Assembly (NCBI GenBank): GCA_964618555.1
Contig: CAZUBF010000182.1
Span: 1 to 6,269, forward strand
Direction of reading: 5' to 3'
Source of the DNA: Calidifontimicrobium sp964618555
GTDB lineage: Bacteria; Pseudomonadota; Gammaproteobacteria; Burkholderiales; Burkholderiaceae_C
DNA length: 6,269 bases
A program made the position numbers and the translations under genes. Shown piece by piece: positions 5,601-6,269 of this stretch (its first letter is position 1; every line of letters begins with the position of its first letter). The notes beneath the pieces were generated by a model, which did no database searches, was not told the origin of the DNA, and saw only the letters and a program-made list of their open reading frames with translations.

Positions 5601-6020
5601 ATGTTCACGTCACGCCGCCCGTCCCCGCCATCGACGCACCGCGCCAGCGGCACGCCCACCGGCCTGCACAGCCGCATCGAGGTCTGCCCGCCGTCGTCGA
5701 GCGGCGCCTGGTGGTGGCGCCTGCACGGCTGGCTGCGCGGCGACGCACCGCTGGTCGGCGTCGCGGCCGACACCGTCGACCCCGTGCGGCGCGAGTTCGC
5801 CGCCTGCATCGACGACGCGGCCACCGCCCAGGCCGGCACGCTGCTGATGCGCATCAACACCGCACGCTCGCTCCGCGAACTGTGGCACCTGCGCGCCGCG
5901 CTGTACCACGTGGTCTCGCTGCAGCACAGCCAGTGCGTCGCCGAGCAGCGGCTCGCCCAGCTGAACCGCCACTTCCCGACGCGCTCGCCGCGCTCGGGCC
6001 TGATGCCGCTCGACGGCTGA
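5601..6020 (+). CDS. Unrecognised 139-residue protein
   Basis: I do not recognise a named family. The product has a Ser/Pro/Arg-rich N-terminus (about 1-35), a WWWRLHGWLRGDAPL segment (37-51), then a helical C-terminal half (about 62-124) rich in Leu, Ala, Arg and His, ending with LNRHFPTRSPRSG. No membrane segment or signal peptide is evident, so it is probably cytoplasmic. The C-terminal part (TARSLRELWHLRAALYHVVS, AEQRLAQLNRHFPTR) resembles small hypothetical proteins I associate with Burkholderiales, which supports a real gene, but that is memory and not a search. Start: ATG at 5601, without a convincing ribosome binding site. In-frame ATG at 5499 (34 more residues) is an alternative, and the frame runs open far upstream only because it is antisense to the acylase gene. 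It diverges from the acylase gene and is followed 8 bases after its stop by a hairpin. Confidence 0.75.
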   Translation: MFTSRRPSPPSTHRASGTPTGLHSRIEVCPPSSSGAWWWRLHGWLRGDAPLVGVAADTVDPVRREFAACIDDAATAQAGTLLMRINTARSLRELWHLRAALYHVVSLQHSQCVAEQRLAQLNRHFPTRSPRSGLMPLDG

Positions 6021-6055
6021 GACCAGAGGCCCGATCGTCGGGCAACCGTCTCGGC
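6016..6055 (+). terminator. Nested hairpin after the 5601-6020 gene
   Basis: An inner perfect hairpin, GCCCGA (6029-6034) with TCGGGC (6038-6043) around a TCG loop, sits within an outer stem GCTGAGAC (6016-6023) with GTCTCGGC (6048-6055), which has one G-T wobble. The outer stem overlaps the TGA stop codon (6018-6020). No T run follows. The position fits a transcript 3' end or an RNA-stabilising structure. Confidence 0.5.
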
Positions 6056-6269
6056 AGCGGCCATGCAGCACGTTGCTGTCTTGGCGAAAGTCTCGTGTCG
6101 TTGCGGTGGGATCTTCTGAGGTGGCGCGTCGCGGCAGGCGGCACCCGCTGCGGGCTCACCCTGTGCCGGTCGTCGCTGCGCGACGACTGCGCTGCGCTGC
6201 TCGGCCCGGGGTCGCGCGGCCGAACTCGCTGCGTTCGCCTTCGGCTCACTTCGCTCGGACCCCGTCCGC
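6056..6269. repeat. Gene-free, palindrome-rich intergenic stretch, probably a dispersed repeat at its right end
   Basis: I see no credible gene here. CAGCA/TGCTG (6066-6078) is a small dyad. GTCGTCG (6169-6175) pairs with CGACGAC (6181-6187) around a 5-base loop. CGAAC (6221-6225) pairs with GTTCG (6233-6237). The 13-mers CTCGCTGCGTTCG (6225-6237) and CTCACTTCGCTCG (6245-6257) are imperfect direct repeats 20 bases apart that differ at every third position. This style of sequence (CTCGCTGCGTTCG and CTTCGCTCGG blocks) resembles intergenic repeats I recall from Burkholderiales genomes. Whether it recurs elsewhere cannot be seen from one window. Confidence 0.4.

Noticed and set aside
5567..6249. 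Three - strand open frames opposite the gene at 5601-6020.
   Set aside because: The products are Arg/Ala/Ser-rich without motifs. The + strand frame has a more protein-like composition and a helical C-terminus; the choice of strand is likely but not certain.

Overview
The window is very GC-rich, with strongly GC-biased third codon positions and tight gene packing. It carries an E. coli-type lexA under E. coli-type LexA boxes. This fits a high-GC betaproteobacterium, most likely Burkholderiales of the Rubrivivax/Leptothrix/Methylibium kind. That placement is inference from gene style and promoter type, not from a marker gene.

Layout from left to right. (1) At 2-205 an open frame enters from the left edge on the + strand and stops at 205; it may be the end of a truncated gene. 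(2) A three-armed GC hairpin region at 206-239 fills the gap to the convergent end of an asparaginase gene (240-1172, - strand). (3) A short divergent control region (about 1166-1249) holds a sigma70-like promoter and two tandem LexA boxes. It drives lexA (1250-1936, +), followed after 16 bases by a 99-residue helix-hairpin-helix protein of the Cdd1 type (1953-2252, +). (4) A RhtB/LysE-family amino-acid exporter lies at 2301-2933 (+). (5) Convergent to it is a long gene for an exported Ntn-hydrolase of the penicillin acylase family (2961-5405, -). (6) A 195-base divergent region with two dyads leads to a gene for an unrecognised 139-residue protein (5601-6020, +). (7) The last 249 bases hold a nested hairpin just after that gene and a low-complexity, palindrome-rich stretch that looks like a dispersed intergenic repeat. 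I see no gene in it.

The most coherent unit is the SOS module. LexA should repress itself and the Cdd1-like HhH gene downstream. Because box 1 lies 12-27 bases upstream of the asparaginase start codon, LexA may also control asparaginase. Asparaginase, exporter and acylase all handle amino acids or amide bonds, but nothing here shows that they form one pathway. I found no tRNA, rRNA, CRISPR array, insertion sequence or phage gene. No plainly new multi-gene system is visible; the best leads are the lexA-HhH operon with its divergent asparaginase, the competing hairpins at 206-239, and the small unrecognised gene at 5601-6020.
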